Below are positions 44,994-55,390 of a stretch of 64,000 bases of DNA, in pieces. Source of the stretch: Protopterus annectens (taxonomy: Eukaryota > Chordata > Ceratodontiformes > Protopteridae). The notes below the pieces were generated by a model. It saw nothing but the letters and a program-made list of their open reading frames with translations, searched no databases and was not told the DNA's origin. Position numbers and translations under genes: made by a program. Positions within the stretch are counted from its first letter, which is position 1. Each line of letters begins with the position of its first letter. The stretch covers positions 1,489,886,295 through 1,489,950,294 of the forward strand of contig NC_056745.1 in assembly GCF_019279795.1 (NCBI RefSeq), read 5' to 3'.

Positions 44994-47983
44994 TCTCAAG
45001 CACGACCACCACCAGTACTGTTGGCCAACAGGGTGCTGGCGGAAATTGGGCTACTGTTGGCCGAAGGAGGAGAAGAGGCGGAAGGCATGCCCAAAGGCAG
45101 GTAAGGGCTAGGACTGTGATAGTGAGGGTCGGAACTTTGAATGTTGGCAGTATGACTGGTATAGGGAGGGAGCTAGCTGATATGATGAACCGAAGGACGG
45201 TTGGTATATTGTGTGTGCAAGAGACCAGATGGAAGTGGAGTAAGGCTAGGTGTATCGGAGGCAGTTTCAAATTGTTTTATCATGGTGTGGATGGGAGGAG
45301 AAATGGTGTAGGCATTATCCTGAAGGAAGAGTATGCTAAGAGTGTTTTGGAGGTGAAAAGAGTGTTGGATAGAGTGATGTTTATGAAGCTGGAAATTGAT
45401 GGTGTAATGATGAATGTTGTTAGTGCATATGCTCCACAAGTTGGGTGTGCGATGGATGAGAAAGAAAAATTTTGGAGTGAGTTGGATGAAGTGGTGATGA
45501 CTGTACCCAAGGGTGAGAGACTGGTGATTGGAGCAGATTTCAATGGGCATGTTGGTGAAGGGAACAGAGGGGATGAGGAAGTGATGGGTAGGTATGGTGT
45601 TAAGCAAAGGAATGCAGAAGGTCAGATGGTAGTGGATGTTGCGAAAAGGATGGACATGGCTGTGATGAATATGTATTTTAACAAAAGGGAGGAGCACAGG
45701 GTGACATACAAGAGTGGAGGAAGATGCACACAGGTGGATTATATCTTCTGTAGAAGGGCCAGTCTGAAGGAGATTGGAGACTGTAAAGTGGTGGCAGGGG
45801 AAAGTGTAGTTAGGCAGCATAGTATGGTGGTTTGTAGGATGACATTGGTGATCAAGAAGAGGAGGATGAGTGTGAGGGCAGCACCAAGGATCAAATGGTG
45901 GAAATTGAAAAAGGGTAATTGTGAGGTGATGTTCAGGGAAGAGTTAAGACAGGCACTGGGTGGCAGTGAAGAGTTACCGAATAGCTGGGTAACTGCAGCA
46001 GAGCTAGTAAGAGAGATGGCTAGAAGGGTGCTTGGTGTGACATCTGGAAAGAGGAAGGAGGACAAGGAGACCTGGTGGTGGAATGAAGAAGTACAGGAGA
46101 GTATACAGAGAAAGAGGTTGGCCAAGAAGAAGTGGGATTGTCAGAGAGATGAAGAAAGTAGACAAGAGTATAAGGAGATGAGGTGCATGGCAAAGAGAAA
46201 GAGGTGGCGAAGGCTAAGGATAAGGCATATGAAGAGTTGTATAAAAGGTTGAACACTAAGGAGGGAGAAAAGGACCTGTACCGATTGGCTAGACAGAGGG
46301 ACCGAGCTAGTGAAGATGTGCAGCAGGTCAGAGTGATAAGGGATAATGAGGGAAACGTACTCACAAGCGAAGAGAGTGTGTTGAGGAGATGGAAAGAGTA
46401 CTTTGAGGGGTTGATGAATGAAGAGAATGAGAGGGAGGGAAGGTTGGATGATGTGCGGATAGTGAATCATGAAGTGCAGTGGATTAGCAAGGAGGAAGTA
46501 AGGATAGCTATGAAGAGGATGAAGAACGGAAAGGCTGTTTGTCCAGATGACATACATGTGGAAGCATGGAGGTATTTAGGTGAAATGGCAGTGGAGTTTT
46601 TAACTAGATTGTTTAATGAAATCTTGGAAAGTGAGAGGATGCCTGAGGAATGGAGAAAAAGTGTTTTGGTACCGATTTGTAAGAATAAGGGCGATGTGCA
46701 GAGCTGTAGTAACTACAGAGGGATTAAACTAATCAGTCACAGCATGAAGTTATGGGAAAGAGTAGTGGAAGCTAAGTTAAGAAGGGAGGTGATGATTAGT
46801 GATCAGCAGTATGGTTTCATGCCAGGAAAGAGCACTACAGATGCGATGTTTGCTCTGAGAGTATTGATGGAGAAGTACAGAGAAGGTCAGAAGGAGTTGC
46901 ATTGTGTCTTTGTGGATTTAGAGAAAGCATATGACAGGGTGCCTAGAGAGGAGTTGTGGTATTGTATGAGGAAGTTGGGAGTGTCAGAGAAGTATGTAAG
47001 AGTGGTACAGAATATGTACGAGGGTAGTGTGACAGCGGTGAGGTCTGCGGTGGGAGTGACAGATGTGTTTAAGGTGGAGGTGGGATTACATCAAGGATCA
47101 ACTCTGAGCCCTTTCTTATTTGCAGTGGTGATGGACAGGTTGACAGATGAGATTAGACAGGAGTCCCCATGGACTATGATGTTCGCAGATGACATTGTGA
47201 TCTGTAGTGAGAGTAGGGAACAGGTGGAGGAGACCCTGGAGAGGTGGAGATATGGTCTAGAGAGAAGAGGAATGAAGGTCAGCAGGACTAAGACAGAATA
47301 TATGTGTGTGAATGAGAGGAAGGATAGAGGAATGGTGAGGATGCAGGGAGTAGAGGTGGCGAAGGAGAATGAGTTTAAGTACTTGGGATCAGCAGTTCAG
47401 AGTAATGGTGAGTGTGGAAGAGAGGTGAAGAAGAGAGTACAGGCAGGATGGAGTGGGTGGAGAAGAGTGTCAGGAGTGATTTGTGACAGATGAGTACCAG
47501 TAAGAGTGAAAGGGAAGGTCTACAAGAGGGTAGTGAGACCAGCTATGTTATACGGGTTGGAGACAGTGGCATTGACACAAAGGCAGGAGTCAGAGCTTGA
47601 TGTGACAGGGTTGAAGATGTTAAGATTTGCACTGGGTGTGACAAGGATAGACAGGATTAGGAATAAGTATATTAGAGGGTCAACCCAGGTTGGAAGGTTT
47701 GGAGACAAAGCCAGAGAGGCGAGATTGTGTTGGTTTGGACATGTGCTGAGGAGGGATGCTGAGTATATTGGGAAAAAGATGCTAAGGATGAAGCTGCCAG
47801 GTAACAGGAAAAGAGGGAGGCCTAAGATAAGGTTTATGGATGTGGTGAGAGAGGATGCAGGTGGTTGGTGTGACAGAGCAAGATGCAGAGGACAGGAAGA
47901 AATGGAAACGGATGATCTGCTGTGGTGACCCCTAATGGGAGCAGCCGAAAGAAGAAGAAGAAGAAGAGTCTCAAGCATGACCA
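44994..47983 (+). mobile_element. RTE-type LINE, nearly full length, with 15-bp target duplication
   Basis: Element 45009-47968, flanked by TCTCAAGCACGACCA (44994-45008) and TCTCAAGCATGACCA (47969-47983), which differ only at a CpG-type site. One ORF encodes AP-endonuclease and reverse transcriptase without a separate ORF1. The 3' end is GTGGTGACCCCTAATGGG, GAGCAGCCGAAAG and (AAG)n. This layout and the (AAG)n-type tail fit the RTE clade. It resembles a family widespread in ray-finned fish that I recall as RTE-X-like; the exact family name is not certain. Confidence 0.88.
45116..47928 (+). pseudogene. RTE-type endonuclease-reverse transcriptase ORF
   Basis: Endonuclease (45116-46250): RVGTLNVGSMTG, GILCVQETRWKWSKAR, GVGIILKEEY, NVVSAYAPQVGC, LVIGADFNGHVGEGN, TQVDYIFCRR, VVRQHSMVVCRM. 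RT (46250-47490): MKNGKAVCPDDIHVEAWRYL, SCSNYRGIKLISHSMKLWER, QQYGFMPGKSTTDAMFALRV, VFVDLEKAYDRVPREELWY, VGLHQGSTLSPFLFAVVMDR, MMFADDIVICSES. C-terminus: VVRPAMLYGLETVAL, FGHVLRRDAEYIGKKMLRMK, RGRPKIRFMDVVRED. Damage: one frameshift between 46183 and 46252 and one stop (TGA at 47491) where CGA is expected. The frame is open upstream to about 45011. With so few breaks it is a young insertion. Confidence 0.9.
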
Positions 47984-48577
47984 GCATATACTGCACACCA
48001 TTACATCTACACACCAGAAACTAGGCTCCCTTTATAGGATCAACAGATTCCTTACAGTTACTGCAGAGAAAAACTCTAGCCACCATGTTCTTATTGTCAA
48101 CTGTCTTATATGCCACTCCTATCCTAACAAGCTTAAACAATACTCAAAGAAATAAATTTGCCCTCTATCACAATAAAATAGCTAAATTTGCCACAAATCT
48201 CAGTCATAGAACCCACCATTGTTATAGCTTAAAATAATTAAACTGGCATGAACTATACAACTATCTAACATATACACAACTAAATACAGCACACAAATTC
48301 ATTCAACATCCAGAAAAATCCCCTGCACTGCAAAACTTATTACTGCCCTACTGTCCAGTAAGGAACCTCCGTTCTAGTAACAAATTCTTATTACTCACAA
48401 GCAAATCAAATAATGTTACAGGAGACTCACTCTACTCCCAATATGTTGCTAAACTCTGGAATAGTTTCCCTACATAAATAAAACTCTCCAACAAACTCAA
48501 TTCCAACAAACTTAATAGTTTTAAACCACTGCTTAAACAACATCTTAACCAATCCTGGTCCTACACATAATAGGGCA

Positions 48578-48900
48578 GGATTCACAAAGCCTCCGTGTAA
48601 GAGATACAAGGCTTACACGGAGGCTGCAGTTAAACAGTGTGATGTCAGCATGTCATGCATATGCATGAGGGCATGCTGAATCACACGGTCCGTGGAAGAC
48701 AGTAGGGGGCGTGTCCGTAGGCCAAGCCCTGCAAGCAGACACTCCCCCAGAAGAGTAAAAGTGCCCAAAGTAAACACCCATGACAGAGGCCATGGAAATG
48801 TGAATAAACACAACACAACACATGCCCCCACAGACTATGAACATAAAATATATAAATGAACATGTTATATATTTTTTTAAATCGTAAAGATGTTTGCCCG
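48578..48900. repeat. Hairpin-bearing sequence, possible transposon end
   Basis: Starts GGGCAGGATTCACAAAGCC where the L2-like LINE stops. A perfect 13-bp inverted repeat follows, GCCTCCGTGTAAG (48589-48601) and CTTACACGGAGGC (48612-48624), with a 10-base loop. ATTCACAAAG-type ends occur in Harbinger-like elements of amphibians as I remember them. It could be the left end of the element that carries the Myb-like gene at 49.8-51.8 kb; I do not see a matching right end. Confidence 0.4.
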
Positions 48901-48999
48901 TGAGTGCGCTCGTTTGCGCGGGCATGCCCGTAGCTTAGCCACAGTTAGCAGTCAGTGGAAAAGCATATAAGAACTACATATGCAAAGTAAGCCAAGAAG

Positions 49000-49070
49000 C
49001 AATAGCGTAGCAGTAGAGACGTCGGCTGAAGAGCAGGCAGCCATGGTTCGAGCCCCCACAACATCAATTT
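49000..49070 (+). mobile_element. tRNA-like SINE head or tRNA relic
   Basis: A box TAGCGTAGCAG at 49003-49013 and B box GGTTCGAGCCC at 49045-49055, with near-tRNA spacing. It is followed by A/T-rich DNA, and the acceptor stem does not pair. I call it tRNA-derived, not a working tRNA gene. Confidence 0.5.
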
Positions 49071-49199
49071 TTATTTTTATTAAAATAAGCACGAAACAAG
49101 TCCCTGACAAATATGTACACATATAAAATTATATTTTATGTAAAATGTAATGAAATAGTCCATATATTTTGAAGAAATGTGAGATAACAAAACAATAAA

Positions 49200-49350
49200 A
49201 AATGCGAGATGTGCCTATAGCTGAGCTACAGTTTAACAAGGTGAGTGCATCTGCCCGTAGGTGAGCAGTGGTTTAACAGGTGTAAAATGAGTGCCTGTAG
49301 GTGAGCAGTGGTTTAACATGCTGAAACTGTGTGCCCCTAGCTGAGCTGAG
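49200..49350. repeat. Degenerate 45-50 bp tandem repeat
   Basis: Four loose units built on GTGCCTGTAGGTGAGCAGTG followed by GTTTAACA. Confidence 0.6.
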
Positions 49351-49519
49351 CGTAATATGCGTGCTAACAGCCAAATGAAGTGTAAACCAGCGTACCCCAT
49401 TTGCGCCGAGCTGCGCACCGCGCCAACAAGCTAACCGACGGGCAACGTTGAGCAAGCTGTATCAAAACTGCCTTTACACAGACACACCCCCAAGCTTGTC
49501 TAGACAGTCATAAAATATA

Positions 49520-49600
49520 AAAAGCAGTGGCCAGGTTCGAACCCAGGATACCATGCACCATAGTCGAGGTACTGAACCACTAAGCCATGACAGCAGTACC
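49520..49600 (-). mobile_element. tRNA-like SINE head, - strand
   Basis: On the - strand: A box TGGCTTAGTGG (49577-49587) and a perfect B box GGTTCGAACC (49534-49543), with normal spacing. A related head lies at 52.6 kb. It is probably a tRNA-derived SINE or tRNA pseudogene; no full cloverleaf is evident. Confidence 0.6.
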
Positions 49601-49785
49601 TAGAAATGCAGTAATAGCAAATATATAGGAATGAATACAAAGTGGAGCATGACAAAGCAGGTTTTGTGAAGTTGATACAATTCCAAAATGGCCAATCACA
49701 GATAAGTGTGAGAAAAATGGCATATATAAGCCCCATAGGCGGGAATACACAGCATAAACGATTGTAGAACTAACTTGCAGCCAGA

Positions 49786-51814
49786 ATGTCAGGAGTAGGT
49801 GAAGGTAGTTGCTTTCAAGCACAGAGGTGGGGCATTGAGGAGACCTGATACATGGTCTGGCTCCTAGTCCACAATCATGAGGCCCAACTCATGCAGGGCC
49901 AGGTCCTGTGGGGAGCATATAGGGATGAGGCGTGGGACCGGTTGGCTCATGATCTCACCAGTGCCACAGGGATTCCAAGGACTGATGAGCAGGTCCGTCA
50001 CCACCATGTGGACCTGAAAAGACGTAAGCAGGACCAATTGAACCTTTGGATCCAGGAGGCCCGGCAAATGCCCAACGCCCCACTACTGAGTAAGTTACAT
50101 TTAATTATGTATGTAAGAAATTAAACTAGCTGATATTATGGAGATGTGTATTCCAATATTACTTAATTTATATTACAGCTGCAGGTGTCCGTTCTGCGAA
50201 CCGCAGAGCCTATGGCGATAGGCTGGTGCGGTTGTGCCACCAGGCAGGTCAGTAATCCACTCCCAGTAACTGTAAAGAAATATAAAAGTATGACAGTTAG
50301 CAAAAGAGTGCAGTGTAGTCACTAAGTAATAAAATGTGCAAGTAACAGTGTAAGAGTGTTTGCAAGTATTGCTTGATTACAAAAGTGTGTTGCAGTCTGT
50401 AATCCAAACAGAAAAATGAAAATGTCTGAAATAAAGTCTGAAATAAAGATGCCCCACCTGTAATATAATAGTACACAACCTGCAGCAGGCTGAAAAGTAC
50501 AGCTGCAGAAGATGAGCAAATCACATGTGTGAAATATATCCCTGTTGAAATATTGAAACATGACAGAAGTGAGACTGCTGGAAAGGATTGTAATAACTAC
50601 AGGTAAAACATGCCAATAAAGCCTGGAAGTAAGTACCATCCTGAAAAGTAAAATGAAAACAAGTGAGAGAGTGTGAGAAAGAGTTATGAATCCACCAATA
50701 AAGTAGTAATAACCCCTGAATAAAGTATACTGCAGGCAGTACAGAATGAAATGAATGTGACAAGTAGAGCCAAACTGCGAAATGTGTTCAAAGTGTTGCT
50801 GCAGCTGGAATGTGTATCCCAAAATCTGGATATGTTGCTCTCAGTCTGCAATATGCAGATAGTATGATTGTCTGAAATACCAAACATCCATAGTTGTCTA
50901 TAGCTATATAAAGCAAATGTAGCAGGATGATGTAGCTGAACAAAGCCAGATATGAACGTGTATGAAGAACAATAAAATGTATATTGATGTAGCAGTAACA
51001 GTCCTATCACCAAACTGAAGTAGTTATCATATAGGAAACTGTAGTTAGAACAGTAGTGTGTATATATCTGCAGCTATTAGAAATGTACAGCATATGTATT
51101 GGTATTTGAAGGTGTTAATATTATTTTCTTCACCCCACCCTATAACCACATATAATCCATTCCACGTGAAATTGGTATGTGCAATCACAATTAACACCCC
51201 TGGACATTTGTCCTGTTGGGTCATAAATATTTGCTTGTACGTTGATGCATCTGCCCTGTTCATACATCCAAACCTGATGGCCTGTTGCCATCAATCAACC
51301 CTGCATGTTGTTGGACTGTGTATTGCTGTTCAGATTATGCATGTGTTATGCTCGCTGTTTAATGGTGTGAATATGTGGGTGTTTGGTTAATGGGAATACT
51401 AATGCATGCTGTTACAACTAATTGTGAATGGTATTGTATGTTACTAACCCAAACTGTCATGACATAATGCAAAACATAGGACGACAGGGAAGGTGGGTTC
51501 CAGCGGACCCACCTCTCCCACCTCAGCTGGCGAGTGCACCTGGCATTAGTGCCCAGTATGGACCCTCCTCCGGTGGCCCTGTGCCACCTGCGGGTGGAAG
51601 CACTGCAGGGGATGGTGCCCATCCCCCCTCTGCAAGTGTGGCTGGAGGAGAGCCACCACTCACCCTCCATAGCGTCCGGACTGTGGTGCATAGGGAGATC
51701 TGGGACTCTGTTCTTGGGCCCCTATGCCAGCTTGAGGCACATGTGGCACAACTTACGGGCATGCCTGTTGCCCGGCCTACACAGCCCTCAGCACAGCCCC
51801 ATCCTGGGCAGTGA
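49786..51814 (+). pseudogene. Myb/SANT-like Harbinger accessory gene, three exons, copy 1
   Basis: Exon 1 49786-50089 (MSGVGEGSCF; YMVWLLVHNHEAQLMQGQVL, DEAWDRLAHDLTSATGIPRT, DEQVRHHHVDLKRRKQDQL), donor GTAAGT. Exon 2 50179-50247 (AGVRSANRRAYGDRLVRLCH), donor GTCAGT. Exon 3 51481-51814, Pro/Gly-rich, ending LEAHVAQLTGMPVARPTQPS and a stop. Phases agree at both junctions (phase 1). The RT-x-EQV-x8-DLKRR pattern is the end of a Myb/SANT-like DNA-binding domain, typical of the second protein of PIF/Harbinger transposons and of domesticated relatives such as NAIF1. There is one in-frame TGA in exon 1. No transposase is seen nearby. It could also be a decayed host relative. Confidence 0.6.
50250..51480 (+). 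other. Intron-like sequence of Myb-like copy 1
   Basis: AT-rich with loosely repeated words (GTATGCAGGCAGT, TGAAATAAAG). The acceptor before 51481 is AAAACATAG. No transposase frame on either strand. Confidence 0.35.
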
Positions 51815-52400
51815 AGGAACAGTGGCAACTGCCCATGGGTGGGGATATCAGTTCCACTGTTGCCATCTGTGGGCTCATGGGCTCTGGATATCCAAACATC
51901 CATCCCCGTCAATTGTGTAACCCCTCCACACGTGTCATACACCGTCCCTGTATGCGTCTTGTTTGTCTTGTCTGTTGACCTACCCAACCTACCTCCCCAG
52001 CTATACCGACTTCCTTCAACTGACATACCACTCTCACCTGAAAAAAAAAAAAAAAAAAAGGGCACTCTGTACCCACAAAAAAATTACGCCCCATACATAG
52101 CTGCCCATTCTGGACACATGTCTGCTGGACATGGAAACTATCAATTACAATTGGCTGTACAACAAGTATTATTGTTGTCCTGACACCTCTCTCAGGGGTG
52201 GAAGGTTTCAAATGTCACACCAAATTACATACATATGCACAGCTGTTGCTGATGAAGAAATGGGCAGCTATGGGCCTTACCTACATCCATCCTGCAAAAC
52301 CCAAGCTTGTTTCCCTACTCTTTTACCCTCTTTGTGGCCCCTTTAACACTTTCCTGTCTCCCCATTTTCATTTCTTTCAAAGAAAATAGCGTGGGTGTGC
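51815..52400. other. Downstream of Myb-like copy 1
   Basis: No gene recognised. An A-run of 19-20 bases near 52040 may be the remains of a poly(A) or a slippage tract. Confidence 0.35.
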
Positions 52401-52416
52401 GCCAGAGTAAGCACTG

Positions 52417-52511
52417 TTAAGCGGTTGTAAGCGGGTGTGCGCGGAGCTGAACACCAGTGCGCATGCGGGAGCTCCGCGCAAACCAGCGCTAACCCGGTTA
52501 CAACTGCTTAA
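52417..52511. repeat. Nested GC-rich inverted repeat
   Basis: Outer arms TTAAGCGGTTGTAAGCGGGT (52417-52436) and AACCCGGTTACAACTGCTTA (from 52491). Inner arms GCGCGGAGCT (52439-52448) and AGCTCCGCGC (52470-52479). The outer arms pair with one bulge. It is a possible transposon end or short hairpin MITE. Confidence 0.7.
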
Positions 52512-52564
52512 AAGTGCCTTAGTCACTCTGATTAACAGGTCCTGTAGTCAGTTCAAAAGCAAAA

Positions 52565-52640
52565 TAAAATCCCACTGTCAGTCCCGAACCCAGGAAACAG
52601 TAGTCTGCATGACCTACCACTAAGCCATGACTCTTATACA
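52565..52640 (-). mobile_element. tRNA-like SINE head, - strand
   Basis: On the - strand: A box TGGCTTAGTGG (52617-52627) and B box GGGTTCGGGAC (52581-52591). It has the same A box as the head at 49.5 kb. Confidence 0.55.
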
Positions 52641-52852
52641 AGAACATTGTGCTAAAATAAATATATCATGTAATAGTAGGAATGAATGTAAAGGGAATAT
52701 AGGATGTGTAGTACACAAAGCATGTCATTCATACTCACTGTCAAAACTAGTGGATTTCCATAATAGTAGTGTGTGAACAGAAACAGCCATGCTAGTTGGT
52801 AGCTAGTAGGTAATAATGTCAGTTAATGTACATATATAAATGTATGTATATT

Positions 52853-52905
<53 letters not shown>

Positions 52906-53299
52906 GTAGGTGTCAGTGTGCATACACACTTACTACAGGGAAACAGGAGAGAGGAATGGAGAAATGTGAATCTACAACACAGCCTGAATCATAAGAGAGA
53001 TACTAACCTTTACACTCACAGAACAGTGTCCACAGCATACCAGTATGGTCCCCGCCCTTACAATCTGAAAGGGCAATGCCTATCTCACATACCCTTTTAT
53101 AGCACTGTCCTGAAATCACAGTGAGAACTGCAATCAGCACACAATTGGCTGCATGCAATTAGCAAATGCTGGCTTACAATTGGTGCTGAGGCCATCACAT
53201 GGACTTATGCAGATACCTACAAAAGCATCCTGTACTCACACTCCACACATGCAATACGTTCATTGCACTGTCTGGAGGCAGACAAAGAGAGAGAGAGAC

Positions 53300-53338
<39 letters not shown>

Positions 53339-53584
53339 AAAAATAAAATAACAACACAAACAACAACACACGGTACACAAACTGAGATGAAGCTGTCAGC
53401 AGTGACAGTACCAAGCCGTGCTAGCAGCAGCAGGAAGCTGTAGTAGTGGTAATGCAACCAGCTGCGACAAACACAGGTAATGTAAAGTAACAGGTTAATA
53501 GTCTGCATACTGTGAACCCTCCATATGTGTCATAGGTCTGTATCTATAGGTATGTCCATGTGATATGTTGTGTGCACGTAGTTC
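52641..53584. other. No gene; two microsatellites
   Basis: (TA)n at about 52857-52902 and (GA)n at about 53287-53332. CAATTGGCTGCATGCAATTAG and TTACAATTGG words near 53140-53185 are repeated. From here rightward, long A-runs become rare. Confidence 0.6.
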
Positions 53585-54965
53585 CACCCAAAGGGGATGA
53601 CTATACATTACATGTCATTCAGTGTTAGGCCATGATCCTGGCAGCAGTTTTCCGTTGCAGCGAGGCCTGTCTGTAGGATGTGTGTGTCAGCTGGTGTAAT
53701 GACTATGGCGCTTAGTTAGCAGTCATCTGGGAACTTTGTCATCCACAACCCGCACATGTTTGCTTTTACATCTGAGAAATAAATGCCAAACAAGAGGGGT
53801 CCTAGGACAGAGGCCTGTGGGATACCACATGTGACTGGCATTGAGTCTGGCATGGCTCCTACAATATCGATATTATGGATTCTGTATGTCAACCAGTGTG
53901 CAACCCATCATGTGACATGTGTAGTAACATGTAAGCTAATGAGCTTGTCTATGATGCCTGAGTGGAGTACTGTGTTGAAGGCCTTAGGCAAGTCCAGGTA
54001 GGCTGTATGGATTGCATTGCCCTCATCAATGGCTGTAGTGACTGTTTTGAAAGGTCAACCAGGTTCAAAAGGCAGGATCAGCCCATCACAAAGGCAAACT
54101 GGCCGGGAACAAGTGTCTGCAGGTACCCAATATCGCTGTATATGCGTCCCATACTGAATCATTCCATAACTTTGCAGACCAGGCTGGTTAAGCTTATGGT
54201 GTGGTAGTTCCCAGGGTCAGTAGAGGTGCCTCCTTAGTGGAGTGGGACCACTGTTGCTGTATGCCAGTGTTCAGGTACATATCCCATAGTACGGCCAAGG
54301 TTAAATATCAGTCTTATATGCGGTTGTATGTCCTCTTGGAGTTCATGTAGCACACATTCAGGGATACCATCAGGTCACATTGATGCTGTGTGTTCTGCTT
54401 TGCTGAGGGCGGCCCTCACCTGGACATGTCAGATGATAGGGAGGTTACATTCAGCTGTGATAAGTATTTCTAAGTGTGGGGAGAAGGAGGGGGGATACTT
54501 GCACCGAACCTGTCTGCAAGAATGTTTCCAATATCTGTGTGTTCAGTGAATGTTAAGTAGGTGTGTAGTAACTCAGAGCATATCTGAGGCATTTGGTCCA
54601 TATGTGTAACATAACTGAAGAAGGCCTTGTGGTTATCTATAGTGTTCGTGGCCATTTCCCTCCCAGAGTAGGCCGTGGATGCTGTTATGAGAGACTGTAG
54701 CTTATTACCAGTGCTGACCACAGATGCCTTCCCTTAATGTGAATCTGCTCTGTCCTGCAGTAGCCTCCTTCTATCGTTATACAATCTGCCTTTGGCTGGG
54801 GTCCACCAGACAGGATGCCTAACCTTTGTGCATAGGGTCTGGGTTAGAAATGTGTGTGCATGTTCCATGCAATCTTTGGGATGTCTGTGGGAAGCATTCG
54901 CAAAGGGGTCAGCAGTGTGGGTTGTGGCTTCCACTGGCCCAGTGGGCTGCATGGATACCATCTCA
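53585..54965 (-). mobile_element. CR1-like relic with altered composition, - strand
   Basis: The - strand still follows the RT of intact copies: a CVLHELQED-like start, TAYLDLPKAFNTVLHSGIID, GIPQASVLGPLLFG, KANMCGLWMTKFPDDC (FADD changed to FPDD) and MVSMQPTGPVEATTHTADPF from the linker. It lacks the endonuclease and the 3' end. Many A-run positions differ from the left-hand copies as A to C, G or T. Confidence 0.7.
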
Positions 54966-55390
54966 GTCCTAACAAGTGAATAACTGTCTAATCACATACA
55001 TATCAAAGTACTCTACTGTGCTGGTGGTGGTGGTGGTAGGATATGTATATCAAGGCCGAGTAACTTGTGTCCAGATCACACTAGTGGATGGCGTTCCACA
55101 TACAGTACCTTGGTATGAACCCCCAGAGTGAGATTGTGCATTGGACTCGTCGCAGTGTGCTGACCGATGGGGCATACTACTATGTTGTATGGAATGTGGC
55201 AGGTATTGTTGCACAGGTGTTGGCTGGGCACTGATATCTGGCCATGCACTTGTGTATCCACCAAGAGACACACACATACTACATATGGGAGTAGTAGTAT
55301 ATCACTATAGTTGAGTATCATGTATAGTATGTGTGCCATATATTGCTGACATAGTCTGCTGATATCCTGTTTGTGTTCTCTTCCAGGGAC
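54966..55390. other. No gene recognised
   Basis: Contains (GGT)n near 55022-55036. The end, CTTCCAG at 55380-55386, looks like a splice acceptor for the next feature. Confidence 0.4.

Larger units (their letters stand above)
44690..48577 (+). mobile_element. L2-like LINE interrupted by an RTE-type LINE
   Basis: Left piece 44690-45008: RT with VQYADDLTLMCVVSTINKLQ, RNLLLNTKKTKLMLFTS and LLGIIIADGLKH. Right piece 47969-48577: LKHDQHILHTITSTHQKLGS, LYRINRFLTVTAEKN, then a decayed C-terminus with LWNSFP-like words. The protein sequence runs on from one piece to the other, proving they were one element. The right end stops at about 48577, where a hairpin-bearing sequence starts. Confidence 0.75.

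Noticed and set aside
45173-45820. Long open frames on the - strand opposite the RTE ORF, and similar antisense frames opposite CR1-like ORF2 copies
   Set aside because: They are shadows of the sense coding sequence, with no independent motifs.
49003-49055. Working tRNA genes at 49.0, 49.5, 52.6 kb or in the 60.4-62.1 kb array
   Set aside because: A and B boxes are good, but I cannot pair a full acceptor stem or name an anticodon, and related copies recur as repeats. SINE heads or tRNA relics fit better.
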